From Cordilura impudica (taxonomy: Eukaryota; Arthropoda; Insecta; Diptera; Scathophagidae): a DNA stretch of 64,000 bases. Where the stretch lies: NCBI GenBank assembly GCA_963682025.1, contig OY821519.1:109185764-109249763 (forward strand), written 5' to 3'. The first letter of the stretch is position 1; every line of letters starts with the position of its first letter. This document shows, piece by piece, positions 21,846 to 33,418 of the stretch. The translations under genes were made by a program, and so were the position numbers. The notes below the pieces were generated by a model. That model did not search any database. It was given only the letters and a program-made list of their open reading frames with translations, and was not told the DNA's origin.

Positions 21846-23997
21846 CACTGTGGCTGAAATTTTGATTTCATTGGCCAAAAGTCTAATTTTTGTTTGTCAC
21901 CGATTTTTAAAATATGAACGCCTTTTTGTAGCTAATATATACAGATTAAGGTAGCCAAAAAAATAAGGTTAAACTATAGCTAATTGTGGGCGTGGCATGC
22001 TGTCAAACTCAACTGTTTTTTTTAATTTCAGAAAAAGGTGATTTTTTTGTTTTTTTATCAAAAATAAATGCTTACTACTCGCAAGCTATCATCGATAATG
22101 ACCTGCGTTTTTTTTATAATGTTGGTAGGATTATAGTCTTAAGTTTTATTACTATATTTTTCTCAAATTTCAAATTTAGTGGAATAGAACTTATAGGGAA
22201 CAAAAGGGAACAAGAAACGTATACCACCCGGAGAAAGGTGAAAGTGTCATTTTGAACCCTATATATACTTTTGCACCCGTGACGACCCGTGGGTAGAACA
22301 CTTTTTTCATCTTAATGAAATTACTCTAAAAAAAATTCAAATTACGATAATTTAAACAGCCCTATAAGTACTCGTATACAATGGTGTATTAAATTTGTGC
22401 TTTAGGTATTTTATAGCTTATAATAGTCATTATTTGTACTATTACCCTAATATATTTGTAAGTAAGAATGTCAATATACAGAGGATGTAATTCATTAGTA
22501 ACCTGTTTTTTTATTATCATACCTTTTTATACCTTTTTATTTTACCTAACAATGCACTTATGCAAGTAGTAAAGAAAACACACAGGTAATTCATTTGTAT
22601 AGTGGGTTTTTATACCCTATACCACTATGTGGTTTGGGTACAATGACTTTGTGCTGCTGTTTGTAACTACCAAAAATATTTGACCTAGACCCATCTTTTA
22701 TTATACCGATCGAATCAGAATCACTAACTGATTCGATTTAACGATGTCCGTCCGTCCGTCCGTCCGTCCGTCTGTGTGTCCATGTAAACCTTTTAATCAA
22801 ACTGCAGGTCGCAAAAATGAATGTGCTTTGATGAAATTTGGTATATTAGCTTTTATCGGCCATAGGATGAACTCTGTTGAAATTGGTGAGAATCGGTCAA
22901 TCTTCAGACCTAGCCCCCATACAAATGACCCCTATGAAATCGACATAAATTGCCATAAGATCCAAATTGTCATATAGATCTTACTCAAAATGGTTTTGTA
23001 TGCATTTATTACATCCATTAATGAGGAGTCCAAAAATGATCCCTATGGAACAACTCTTAGTTATAGGCCCCATATAGAGCTGATTCCCGATCTTCACTTA
23101 AATCTATCAAAAAACAAAAATATTGCACTGATTCTTCTCAAATTTTGTTTGTATATATTTTTGCAAAATACCTGAGACTTCACCAAACATAGTCAGGATC
23201 GGTCCATTTTTGGGCCAGTCCCCATATAGATGTAGCATCCGATATGAACTTTTTCATATCTGCAGCCAAAAAAAATTAATAAAAATCCCACTTAAATTTG
23301 GTTTATGTTTATTTTCTATATCCAGTTAGTTAGGCCTATGAGATAGGGTCTCTAAACGCATGGTATAGGGTATCATATAGTCGGTCTAGACCAACTATAA
23401 TTTTCCTACTTGTCTATATATTATTTTAGGTAGTAATGTACTAATGCCAATGCAGTTTTTATTTTTAAAATGTTTTTTAAAATTATCAAATTTGACAGCA
23501 AAAAATAATAAATTTTTCTATAGTAATAGCAAGATTTTTAGATAATATTATTAACGTTTTTTTTTAAGTGTAAATATTCTTTGAGTGTTAACAAATTTGC
23601 AAATTTGACAACAAAAAATTTTTAATTTTTCAGTAATAATAGCAAAATTTCCAGTTGATTTTACTATTTTTTTTTGAGTGAAAAATTTTTGTGAGTGTAA
23701 CATTAAAAAATCCCATTATTACAAAAAATTTTTAACATTATTATTAAAATCCAAATATTAAATTTTTTAATAAATAAAATAATAATAAACACATATATCA
23801 CTCTAAAAGTTAAAAAAAATCAAAAGTTAAATTTTGACCTAGAATTCCTTAAAAAGTCCTCAATCAATATTAATGTAATTAAAACTGAGTTAAGCTGAAC
23901 TAAATATCTATCCAATGAAAAAAAATTACTTAAATATTTTGATCGGTTCAAAAGTTACAGAATTTTAGCCAATGAAAAACGATTTTCAGCCACTGTG
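21846..23997. mobile_element. non-autonomous Transib element E1
   Basis: Terminal inverted repeats begin CACTGTGGCTGAAA on the left and, read inward from the right, CACAGTGGCTGAAAA; similarity continues about 45 bp inward through CATTGGC. A 5-bp duplication CGGCG lies at 21841-21845 and 23998-24002. Transib elements are known for CAC-type termini and 5-bp GC-rich targets of CGNCG type, so both fit. No transposase coding was recognised inside. It contains the family A copy at 22607-23418. Confidence 0.75.
22607..23418 (+). mobile_element. mini-me-like family A copy inside Transib E1
   Basis: From 'tttttataccctataccac' to 'ttttcctacttgtct'. The longest (GTCC)n tract of the plus-oriented copies lies at 22745-22772. 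Inserted into E1, so it is younger than E1. Confidence 0.9.
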
Positions 23998-24509
23998 CGG
24001 CGCGGTGCATATGGTCCACTATATTTTGAGAAGGCCGCCAAAAATAATTTTTTTTTTGTTACCGATTTTAAAGTTATGTTATTCATTTGAAAGTAAATAC
24101 TAGTAAACCTCGGGAGCCAAAAAATTGCGACTCTATCTCAACTATATCACAGCGAACAGGGTCTCCGAAAATGGGCTTTCTCAGTATGTTGCTAAAATTA
24201 AAAATTTCTTTGTAAATTTTTATTTTTGAATGACTGTAACTTTTTCGATTTAAAAGATTTTGAAGTGAAATAAATTTTGTATAATTTTGTGGCTTCCATA
24301 CTATTAATGTTAAAAATGTAAAATCACTGAGTCATTCCGAAATTTTAAACAAAAATTTTTTAAAAAAGGTCCAAAGGTCCTCCCCTATACTCTTATACTC
24401 CATTATATATACGCCAGTTTCCGCCTGTGTGCACCAGAACAATTTTTCTGACCCAAGGTTAGAGATTTTCTGCAAAATTTATGAATACAAAAGTTATGTG
24501 GTTAGGATA

Positions 24510-24640
24510 TATTAAGTTTGAGGTAATGTTTGTAACTGCCAAACATATTGGGCCTTTATCCATCTTCTATTATACGGATCGACTCAAAAACACTTTCTGA
24601 GTCGATTAAACGATGTCCGTCCGTCCATCTGAGTGTTATG
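24510..24640 (+). mobile_element. mini-me-like family A fragment
   Basis: It retains 'atgtttgtaactgccaaac', 'ccatcttctattatacggat' and a short GTCCGTCCGTCC tract, within Transib E2. Both ends are truncated. Confidence 0.65.
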
Positions 24641-24849
24641 AATACAAAAGTTGGTCGTACCGGTGCACCGCGGTGTATTTTTTGCGTGTCGATAGAGTTG
24701 TCAGGAGTTGTTATATACTTATAAAAAAGGGTTGAGATATAATGCGCTTAATTGTTACAGGTACTTTTACATAGATATCTTTCAAAAACATTAACAGTCT
24801 GAATTACAGTTATATAGTTTAAATACCAGTAATATTTAAACCAGTAATA

Positions 24850-25756
24850 TTTAGATTTGATGACCAAGACATTGAAGTACATTTTAAAATGTGTCTCACA
24901 ATGATTGATGGAAAAGTTGCACAAGCTTTAACTGGAACAAAGTCAACGTCAAGCTGCATTATATGCCAAAAGACATCAAGTCAATTAAGCCAACCCCCAC
25001 CAGAAGACGATAGTTTTAAGGAAGCCTACGAATTTGGAATGTCCCCTCTTCATGCTAGAATACGTTTCATGGAGCATATTCTTATGATTTGGAATTTGGT
25101 CCGTTAGGCGAAACAGTGAGAAAAAACAAAGAAAATGAAGAAAAAGAAATCAAAAAAAAAAAAAACACATTCAAAAAAAATATCTACAGCTAGGCCTCGT
25201 AATCAACCAACCAAAACAAGGGGAAGGAAACACAAATGATGGAAATACTGCAAGGAGATTTTTTTCCGATCCGCAAACTGCAGCATCTATCACAGGTGTA
25301 GATCATGAATTAATAAGACGATTCAAAATTATATTACAAGTTCTAGCATGCAGCCGAAAGATAAATGCAAAAAAATTTGGAGAGTACGCCAATAAAACAG
25401 CTATACTTTATAATGAAAAATACTCTTGGAAATATATTCCATCCACAGTTCATAAAATTTTGTACCATGGGGAACAAATAATTCAAAGTAATATGCTACC
25501 AATAGGTGATCTATCTGAAGAAGCGCAAGAAAAAAGGAACAAAGACTACAGATTCTTTCGCGAGCACAACACAAAGAAAATGTCCAGATGTTGTACTAAT
25601 GAAGACCTTATCACTATTTTGTTGTGCACTTCAGATCCATATATGTCCAACATTCTTCAAAAATGGAAAACTACCTCTATTGAATTAGACGAAGAAGCTA
25701 AACTACTTCTAGAAGATGAAAATCAAGGCTATTTAAATAGAAGAAATTTTTACTAA
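24850..25756 (+). pseudogene. Transib (RAG1-like) transposase, C-terminal half, in E2
   Basis: The first frame (24850-25107) reads RFDDQDIEVHFKMCLTMIDGKV, a CIIC zinc pair and FGMSPLHARIRFME, collinear with the copy at 4150-5536. After stops and frameshifts it continues with GNTARRFFSDPQT-like residues (about 25235-25275), a VHKILYHG motif (H-x4-H, about 25447-25470) and IGDLSEEAQEKRNKDYRFFR (candidate catalytic Glu). It ends with TNEDLITILLCTSDPYMSN and a stop at 25754. The N-terminal half with the first catalytic Asp is absent. This is the most complete C-terminus of the family in the window. Confidence 0.8.
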
Positions 25757-26630
25757 AATTGGTTGATTTGAAGTACTTTTTCATTACACCAACAATAAGT
25801 TACACCTCTTTTTATATAGTTAAAAAATTTTCTTGATTTAAAAATTTATATATTTTGTAAATTTACAATAAAAATTGTTATATTTCATAAATTTACCATA
25901 AAAATTGATATGGAAATATTTAAAAAGACAATAAAAAAAAAATTTAACTAAAGCAAAAACATACGAGTTTTTCATTGAAACTTATCTATCTTGAACCATT
26001 ATAAGGTAACTTTTACGTTCGCTGCTTAATAAATTATATTTTAACTCGGGATCTTTAAAAAAAAAAAAAAAAAAAACAACGTTTGGCTCTTGTGCACATT
26101 AGGACTAAAAAGTTTACGGGGTCCAAAGTTTGGCATTTTCTGAAAAAATTAACTTAAAAAATTGTTAAAAAGTATTAGTTGTAAAATTAACTGAAAAAAT
26201 AAGACATTATATTAAAAAAAACCTTTTTTTTACCTTTTAACACTTTACTTTTGTACTAAAATTCAACTACAAATGAAAATGTATTTTAAACCCTCCGTAA
26301 CTTTTTTTTATTTCCGGTCGAGAATTACGTTTTATAGCAAAACTTAAAGGCTAAAGTCTCACCTACCAAACAAAAAAAAAAAAAAAAAAAACCGCACATC
26401 AAAATTCCAATCCAATCAAAAGTTACAGATTTTTGACCGCCTTCTCGTCAAATGGTCCACTGTGCGGCGTAAGAAATAGAAATAAACCTATCGCAGAATT
26501 CATTACGTACTACGTATTTCGTTCCACGCACTGATTGCGTGCATTTTCTTATATAGACAAATGTGTTTTATTTCTGACGACGAATATTCGGAACGAAAAA
26601 TTCGTCGTTCGTACCAGTTGTGTTTCCAAC

Positions 26631-27300
26631 TTTTGTCAGGTTTATATAAAAAAAATTCCGTATTTAAATAAGAATATACTTCTCTATCATTAAGACAGTG
26701 TAAATTCAAAAAGTATGCTCATAATAATTGTATTTTCAGAACTTGTTTTCATTCAGTACGAACTTTAAGAAATCTCAAAGGCAACTAATTATTACATGAA
26801 AATCTCACTCTTATTCGTTTTATGCTTATTTTGTGTGGAGAGCAAAAATATTTGTATCGAATCCCCATCAGACTAGACCGTGTGTAAATTTTTATGGATT
26901 TATTTTCTGATATAAGTATCGAACACTGAGACCTTTTAAATTTATAACATTTCGAAACAACAAGAAGGCCTAAAAGTGTAAGAAATAATAAATATACTTA
27001 AATAATTGTCTTCTAATTGCCGTTAACCTTTATCGCCATTGTTAACTGTAAGGTCACAGACAACCTACACAACATTTGCCAAAAGCAATTGTAACGGTGT
27101 TAAAACATTTTTTATGATCTGTTCGTAAATCTTTTTGATCATGCAATCTACTCAAACTTTATGATTTTCATTTTTCACTTTAAATAAGTTACATAAGTGT
27201 CATTTATCATATCGTGTTTTAAATCAAAATCGTGTCTTAATAGTTATGAATAGAACTAGTTCAATGACGTTGAATTTATTAAATTCTGATGGGAACATAC
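26631..27300. other. intron sequence, nothing recognised
   Basis: AT-rich sequence between TIR element G and the exon border. No element ends or frames of note. Confidence 0.35.
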
Positions 27301-27835
27301 CTTATTACAGTGGTTGCCATTTGAATCGCAAGATTTTTCATTTCCAATAATGTCAGCAGCAACAACGTCACTACCGCCAATAAATGCATTAATTGTATTT
27401 GAATCGTTCTGTGTGCCGCCACCGACACAGGTGAGATATTTTGATTTTGACGATTGCAGTAAATTCGTATCAAGAAAAACCACAAGTAATTCACTATACG
27501 CAATATGCCGTGTTAGGAGTTTTAAACTTTGGCTAATTAAATCGATTACGCACAGGTGTTGCGATTTTTCGATGGCAATTAAAATTGTAAATGTTACATG
27601 TTGTTGCTGATGTTGTTTTGGCAAATGTTCAGTTTGCTGTTGTTCAAAGTTGTCATTTAAGGAGGTACATGTTGGTTTTGTAGATGTTGTCACCGCTGCC
27701 GTTGTTGTTGTTACTGTTGATAATTGTGTTGTAGTTGCAGCATATTGTGATGTTGTTAATTGATTTGCTGGCGATCTTTGTGCTGTATTTAATATCGTCT
27801 TACCATCCAAGTTGTTACTGTTGGTATGCACAGAG
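27301..27835 (-). CDS. puratrophin-1-like RhoGEF, SEC14-end exon
   Basis: This 535-bp exon has acceptor CTTACAG before CTCTG (27835) and donor AAG|GTATGT (27301). The previous exon ends with AG; joined to the first C here it makes a Ser codon, then SVHTNSNN. The last codon AAG is complete, matching the phase 0 start at 8605. The first half is low-complexity Thr/Gln/Ser. Then HVTFTILIAIEKSQHLCVID and LISQSLKLLTRHIAYSELLVVF fit the last strand-helix part of a SEC14/CRAL-TRIO-like domain. The insertion of a Thr/Gln-rich linker inside the domain is unusual. The domain call is inferred; the exon itself is well supported. Confidence 0.8.
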
Positions 27836-29305
27836 CTGTAAGAAAAATAAGTAATGAAAAAGAAAAGAAAAAAAAATATTCAACAAGGACATTTAAGACA
27901 TTTTTTACAACTACATCGCCATTATTTATAGGTCATAAACATTTTTCCCACAAATAGAAAAGGCAAAATCAAAGATTTCATATAAAAATATTTTATATCC
28001 TTAATGTCAGTTCTATTTCATCTGTTCAGAGCCTTAAGTATTATCAAAGATAACTTATATTTCTATAGTGTGAAACGAACCACTACAAATCATGATGTAC
28101 AGTCGAAACAAATAAAAATAAAATGAAGGCTACAAATCCAGAAAAAGTACTCGTATTCAGCTGCTATGTAGTGCAATAATGCTTAGGGCTTCTTTGATTT
28201 GTAGTAGTTTGGTGTCTACCCCTTTTTTCAACAACAACCACCTGTATGCCTGATCTGACATAAGTGCCAGTCATAGAATTTTACCACTTCTTAACAAAAG
28301 CGCACAGTGGTTTCTAAATGACTACAATGATTATTTTAGATACATTCAAACGGTTTTTATATCTCTGGCTTCGAAAAATATTTTTTTTCTTTTCAATTTT
28401 ATTCAACCTTCGGTTTAGTTTTTTGTGAAATTTTCAAAAGAATATTTCTTATTTTGTGAAGATGATTTGAATTAAATGATAATAAAAGTAATGATTGTGT
28501 TTAAAAGTAGTTATCTACAAGTTCAGTTCAGGTGCCGTTTCGAAGTTATTAAAATCGCCTTTAAAATGACAAATGGATTTATTTATTTATTTTTGTTTTT
28601 GGCAATGTGAAAGGTCATAATCGTATAATCTTCAGCTTCGTTTTTATAAATGAATGAGTTGACGTAAATTTTTTTATTAAAAAAAAAATCTGAAATCAAC
28701 ATATCAAATTTATTTTTATATTCGAACATTTTTTACTTGACCTTACATTTTTATTTACAACTCAGGAACCATTTAACTCATTTAATAAGCCAAATGAATA
28801 AATATTATAAGTAAAACTGTATATTTAAGATATTCCACCGTAATAATTTGATCACGTAATATTGACTTTTGACCTTTCGTTAATAAAATTTAGGCACATG
28901 TCATTTTAGAGTATAACACCAGGGACTGAAAATGACAGTTATTTTAAAAAATTTAACAAAAATATCAAAAATGTCAGAGAACTGATTCAAGTAAACAGTT
29001 TTGATCCCTGCGAAGTAGTCTTTCAGTAAATCCTTTACGTTTTACAATATTTATTTTGATTTTATTATTAGCAGAAATTAAAATTATTTATTGATTTATG
29101 TTTGTACCCACTCTATAGTCAGGGTGTAATATGGGACCATAAAATATACAAAAATCTATCTAATTTTAGTGTTTTAGTTATATCTCAGAAACCAACAAAA
29201 ACGCACTAAATTTACCACAAGTGTAAAAATATAATTTCTAAAAAATTTCTAAATATAAATGTTGAAGATAAACTATCACAAAACTTCGATCACATGATAG
29301 GCGAA
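27836..29305. other. intron sequence, nothing firmly recognised
   Basis: Start of the 21.75-kb intron. A weak pair 'agggactgaaaatg' (28921) and 'gttttgatccctg' (29002) could be worn hAT-like ends, but no target duplication is seen. Otherwise plain AT-rich sequence. Confidence 0.35.
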
Positions 29306-29309
29306 AGTA

Positions 29310-30085
29310 ATGTAAAGCATGTTTCAATATCAGGGACCGAACATATCAGCAATTTAGAAAGTCTAACCCGATTATGCAATACCCTATACTATGCCTGTAG
29401 AGAATTGGTCTTAGATCCAACTAATATAGTAGAAAAAGTAAGCATAAACCAAATCTGAATGGAATTATTATTATTATTTTTTTTAAGTTCATATCGGATG
29501 CTATATTTATATGGGGACTAGATCAAAAAATGGACCAAACCTGATCATACTTAGTTAGGTTACTTATTTTTTGCAGAAACTTACACAAACCAAATTTGAG
29601 AAAAATCTGTGCAATATATTTTTTTTTTTATAGATTTAAGTTTAAATCGGGAAGCTGCTTCATATGGGGGCTATGACTAAGTATTGTCCTATAGGCTTTA
29701 TTTATGGATAACTCTTTAATAGATCTAATAAAGACACACAAACAAGAATTGACCGAGGTATATACCTATATAATTTGGATCTTATTGCACTTGTAGTCGA
29801 TAAGGGTCATTTGTATGGTGACTAGTTCTAAACATGCACCGATTTTTAGCAATTTCAATAGCGTTCATCCTATAACGGATAGAAGCTTATACAATTAATT
29901 TTGATCAAAATATATTCATATTTGAGACCCGTAGTTTGATAACAAAGTTTACATGGACACACAGACGAACGGACAGAAAGACGTACAGACATCGCTACAT
30001 CGACTCAGAAAGTAATAGGTCAAATATTTTTTGGTATTTACACACATCAGCACCCTGACCCCATGGTGGTATATGGTATAAATTT
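29310..30085 (-). mobile_element. mini-me-like family A copy, old and diverged
   Basis: It keeps 'ctatatttatatggggacta', 'gggaagctgcttcatatgggggc' and the primer-like tract 'ggacacacagacg', ending 'ccatggtggtatatggtata'. The (GGAC)n tract is degenerate, so it is among the oldest copies. Confidence 0.7.
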
Positions 30086-30540
30086 ATTAATAAAAATTAG
30101 CTATTATTTTGTGTCTCTTAGCACTGATACGGTCCCTATTCAATACCTTTAGGGGTGAACATGTTTTGAAACTAAACATAAATATTCTAGACCATTTTCA
30201 TTAATTTTTCACTTTTCACGCCCCTTTTTTTACAGAAACTGTTGGTACAGGTCTAAGACCTTTAATATTTCTTGATTTAACTTTCATACAAAATTTAAAT
30301 AGGGGACGGTTGAAAAATCGTATTTTCTTCGTTGATTATAAATGTAATGTATGAAACAATTTTGTTGTATTATTTTATAATAAAAATTTTATGTTATAGT
30401 ATCTACTTTGAAATATACCATATTATTATGGTTCCAAATATAAGAAAATAAAATAATTGTTCGGTCTCCCATTTTCAAACTTTAATAATCAAAACCCTTT
30501 CTTTCCTTATGCATATGAGTTTTGAATATTTCCATTACTA
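30086..30540. other. intron sequence, nothing recognised
   Basis: AT-rich; no element recognised. Confidence 0.3.
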
Positions 30541-30649
30541 TGCGTGACTGTGTGTGACTATCTAAAAATTAATCTTTGGCCACATCAAGTCTATGGACAA
30601 AGTTTCACATCCATTGGAAGTGGGTTTTAATTTCACCGTGACTGTGGCA
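30541..30649 (+). repeat. family I module
   Basis: It contains 'gcgtgactgtgtgtgact' followed by 'gtctatggacaaagtttcacatcc', matching the modules at 35030-35330. It abuts a truncated family A copy. Confidence 0.45.
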
Positions 30650-31223
30650 TTGTTATTAATTTCTTTGCCTTCGGATATGAAAAAGTTCATATCGGATGCT
30701 ATATCTATAAGGGGACTAGGTCGAAAACTGTATCGATGCCGGCCATATTTGGTAAGGTCACAAACCAAATTTGAGAAAAGTTTGTGCAATATTTTTGATT
30801 TTTGATAGATTTAAGAGAAGATCGGGAATCAGCTATATGGGGGTTATGATTAACAATTTTCCTACAGGGTTAATTTTTGGACTACTGATCAATGGATGTA
30901 ATAAACGTAAACTAACCCAATTTGGCCGAGATCTATATGATAAATTGGATATTATGGCAATTTAAGTCGATCTCATAGGGGTCATTTGTATGGGGACTAG
31001 ATGTGAACATGGACCGATTTTCACCAGTTTCTGTAACATTCATCCTATTACCGACAGAAGCTCATATAATAAATTTCATTAAAATATATTCATATTTGCG
31101 ACTTGTAGCTTGATTACAAGGTTTACATGGACACACAGACGGCCGGACGGACAGACAGACATCGTTAAATCGACCCAGAAAGTGAGTCGGAGTCGATTGG
31201 TATAATAAAAGATGGGTCTAGAT
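30650..31223 (-). mobile_element. mini-me-like family A copy, truncated at both ends
   Basis: It starts at 'gatatgaaaaagttcatatcg' and ends at 'ggtctagat', where a hAT end begins. It has lost its start and its last 70 bp. Confidence 0.8.
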
Positions 31224-31295
31224 CAGTGGTCGGCAAAACCACTACGCGGCGTTTTTGCTCTCACACCTACATGCGCTCACACAATAAATAAAACT
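31224..31295 (+). mobile_element. left end of a hAT element (second copy)
   Basis: It begins CAGTGGTCGGCAAA after GTCTAGAT (31216-31223) and matches the left end of the hAT at 33630 for about 70 bp. The right end is missing. Because the flanking family A sequence also matches, this and 33419-33700 are a duplicated block, not two insertions. Confidence 0.7.
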
Positions 31296-31430
31296 AGCAG
31301 ATTAAAATCTGTAAATCTGCAAAACCGCTAAAAAGAAACACCTTTCAAATAATATACTTCTGGTCATAATCGATATAAAATGGTAGAACAAAACATCGGT
31401 CACAAGAAATCGCCTAGTCTATTAATACTA
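31296..31430 (-). mobile_element. Helitron-like family B fragment
   Basis: It corresponds to the right half of the reverse copy at 33700-34074 (aaatctgtaaatctgcaaaa ... cacaagaaatcgcctagtct). The terminal hairpin part is deleted. Confidence 0.65.
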
Positions 31431-31564
31431 TAGATATTTGTATTTGTTCGAGTGATTTTTTTAAACTTTCCAATTTATTGATTTTCTATTGAAAAATCGA
31501 AATTGGAAAGCTAAATTAAATATTTTTCATCTGAGTTTCTAGAACTTCCCATCAATTGGTTTTA

Positions 31565-31799
31565 ACTGACTTTAGGCAAGTGTGTTAAAGCGCTGACCAA
31601 AAAGTGAAAGAACGAGTGTATGTGAGATAGATGCAGGTTCAAACCTAACGACCGCCCTAAGGAACAATATAGAAACAATCTATTCAATTATAACATAACA
31701 ATTATCACAATGTTCAATAAATCGCTGATGAAGGCTGAAATGCCAGAAATCGATCCGATTAAGAATACAGTGTAGTAATGAATTTTTGAAATATATGCA
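31565..31799 (+). mobile_element. tRNA-like SINE D, copy 1
   Basis: It contains a B-box-like GGTTCAAACC (31636-31645) downstream of 'gtgttaaagcgctgaccaaa', the spacing of an internal RNA polymerase III promoter. It ends in 'tttttgaaatatatgc'. It shares the body 'tgttcaataaatcgctgatgaaggc' with copies at 32034 and 53386. The exact tRNA origin is not determined. Confidence 0.6.
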
Positions 31800-32033
31800 A
31801 AATTAAAATTTGCATATTAATTACAGTATTAATTGCAATATGTCTGACTTCAAACCTAACAAACAAAAATTTTCTTTTCAAAGCATCATCTCAGGTATAT
31901 GTAAAAAGAGCAATATGTAGAATGTACCACCCATACATCACATATGGCAACTCTTACGGAACTGAGAATAGTGGATATTAGAAGTATAAATGCAAAAATA
32001 TTAAAAAATTCAAAAATATCGATTGTGTGTTGG

Positions 32034-32380
32034 ACAGAGTTGTATCTTCTGACATTAATACGAAGTACAAGCTGTACGGTATGAAAACTGATTCTTAATC
32101 ACACTGCTCGGAGGCCTGACTTTAGATGAGTGTAAAGCGCTAACCAAAAAGAGCAAATACGAGTATATGTGAAGGTTCAGGGTTCAAACCTTACGGCCGC
32201 CCTATGTAGAAAAATTTCATATAGAAACAATCTATTTAATTATAACATAATAATTATCACAATGTTCAATAAATCGCTGATGAAGGCCGAAATGCCAAAA
32301 AACCGGTCCGATTAAAAATACAGTGTATTTATGAATTTTTGAAATATATGCTTTCTTCTTCTCTACCACGCACCATTGAA
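32034..32380 (+). mobile_element. tRNA-like SINE D, copy 2 (uninterrupted)
   Basis: The longest intact copy: 'acagagttgtatcttctgac' head, B-box-like GGTTCAAACC at 32181-32190, common body, and a 3' part 'tctaccacgcaccattgaa'. Its 3' part gives the empty site for the mariner insertion at 53422-54720. Confidence 0.6.
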
Positions 32381-32795
32381 TTTAGTTTAGTTTATGGTTT
32401 TTTAAATGAAGTTATGAAATATTTATATTTTACTGTTCATTCAAATGCAGTTCGAAAAGTGAATAAAGTCTTGCTTTTAAGTTAAAATTTTATAAACCAG
32501 AAAGATAGTGTGTTAAAGAACAGTATACGAGTTGATGTCTCAGAAAAGTTTTTTTTAGAGCAGTGCTGAAATTTTGTTTCTTTCTATTATTTTTTCGCAC
32601 AGCTACATGTGTTTATTTATTTATCAATTGGTAATCTCTCTCTCTATATATTAAAACAAAACAAAATACGTAGCTTAGTTAAGGCAGTCGTAATTTACAT
32701 CCATCAGTCGCAAAGTACCTAGAGCGCTAGCCTTAGCCCACAAGAAATCCAAGTTCAATCAAATTTTGTTTAAATAGAAACAAAAGCATTCAAAT
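32381..32795. other. intron sequence, no firm feature
   Basis: Contains a (TC)n run at about 32636-32645 and a weak tRNA-like stretch at 32690-32755 (agagcgctagcc ... ccaagttcaatc) that I do not accept as a gene. Confidence 0.3.
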
Positions 32796-33418
32796 TTGTA
32801 TACCCTATGCCATTATGTGATTAGGATATAATGACTTTGTGCTGATGTTTGTGACTATCCAAAAAATTCGACCTAGACCCATTTTTTATTATACCGATCG
32901 ATTCTGAGTCGATTTATCGATGTCCGTCTGTTCGTCTTTCAGTCTGTGTGTCCTTGTAAACCTTGTAATCAAATTACAGGTCGCAAATATGACGAATTCT
33001 ATTGAAATTGGTGAAAACCGGTGCATGTTCAGAGATCGGCTTAAATTGCCATAAGATCCAATTTATCATATAGATCTCGTTCAAATTGGGTTCGTGTATA
33101 TTTATTACATCGATTAATTAGCAGTTTAAAAATAAACCCTATAAGACAATTCATAGTCATAGCCGCTATATAAAGCTGCCTCTCGATCTTCACTTAAACC
33201 TATCAAATACATAAACATAGCACACATATTTCTCAAATACGGTTTGTATAGGTTTTTACAAAAAAGAAATGACCGCCCTATATGAACTTTTTCAAATCTG
33301 TAGGCAAACAAATTGATAAAAATTCCAATCAGAGATGGGTTATGCTTATTTTTTATACCAAATTAGTTGGACCTAAGACCAATTCTCTAAACGCATGGTA
33401 TAGGGTATCGCATAGTCG
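32796..33418 (+). mobile_element. mini-me-like family A copy, plus orientation
   Basis: From 'tttgtataccctatgcc' to 'gtatcgcatagtcgg', where it is joined head-to-head with a minus-oriented copy. The (GTCC)n tract is reduced to gtccgtctgttcgtc. Confidence 0.8.

Larger units (their letters stand above)
24008..26464 (+). mobile_element. Transib element E2 with transposase remnant
   Basis: The right end reads CACAGTGGACCATTTG going inward (26464 leftward) and is followed by CGGCG (26465-26469). The left end is less well kept: CATATGGTCCACTAT at 24008, preceded by CGGTG, one base different from CGGCG. Both ends share GAGAAGGC(C/G)G and CAAAAAT further in. It carries the transposase remnant at 24850-25756 and a family A scrap at 24510-24640. 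E1 and E2 lie only ten bases apart. Confidence 0.7.
21264..26630. mobile_element. TIR element G, carrying two Transib insertions
   Basis: The outer ends are inverted repeats, 21264-21296 and 26598-26630, matching at 31 of 33 positions (core ggaaacacaactgg). The two Transib elements sit inside with their CGGCG duplications, next to another scrap of the same end (ttcgtcgttcgt, about 21829). No transposase of its own was seen and the flanks show no clear target duplication. The superfamily is unknown. Confidence 0.5.

Noticed and set aside
21986..22255. 89-codon frame inside Transib E1
   Set aside because: Low complexity, no transposase motifs, no matching frame in the related E2.
27279..27503. 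74-codon minus-strand frame
   Set aside because: Out-of-frame shadow of the same exon.
27314..27610. 98-codon plus-strand frame
   Set aside because: Antisense shadow of the 27301-27835 exon, which has supported splice sites and phase.
28921..29016. Possible short hAT-like TIR pair (agggactgaaaatg / gttttgatccctg)
   Set aside because: Only partly complementary and without an 8-bp target duplication.
32690..32755. tRNA-like stretch (agagcgctagcc ... ccaagttcaatc)
   Set aside because: No cloverleaf could be formed from the visible arms and the B box is imperfect; it may be a SINE scrap.
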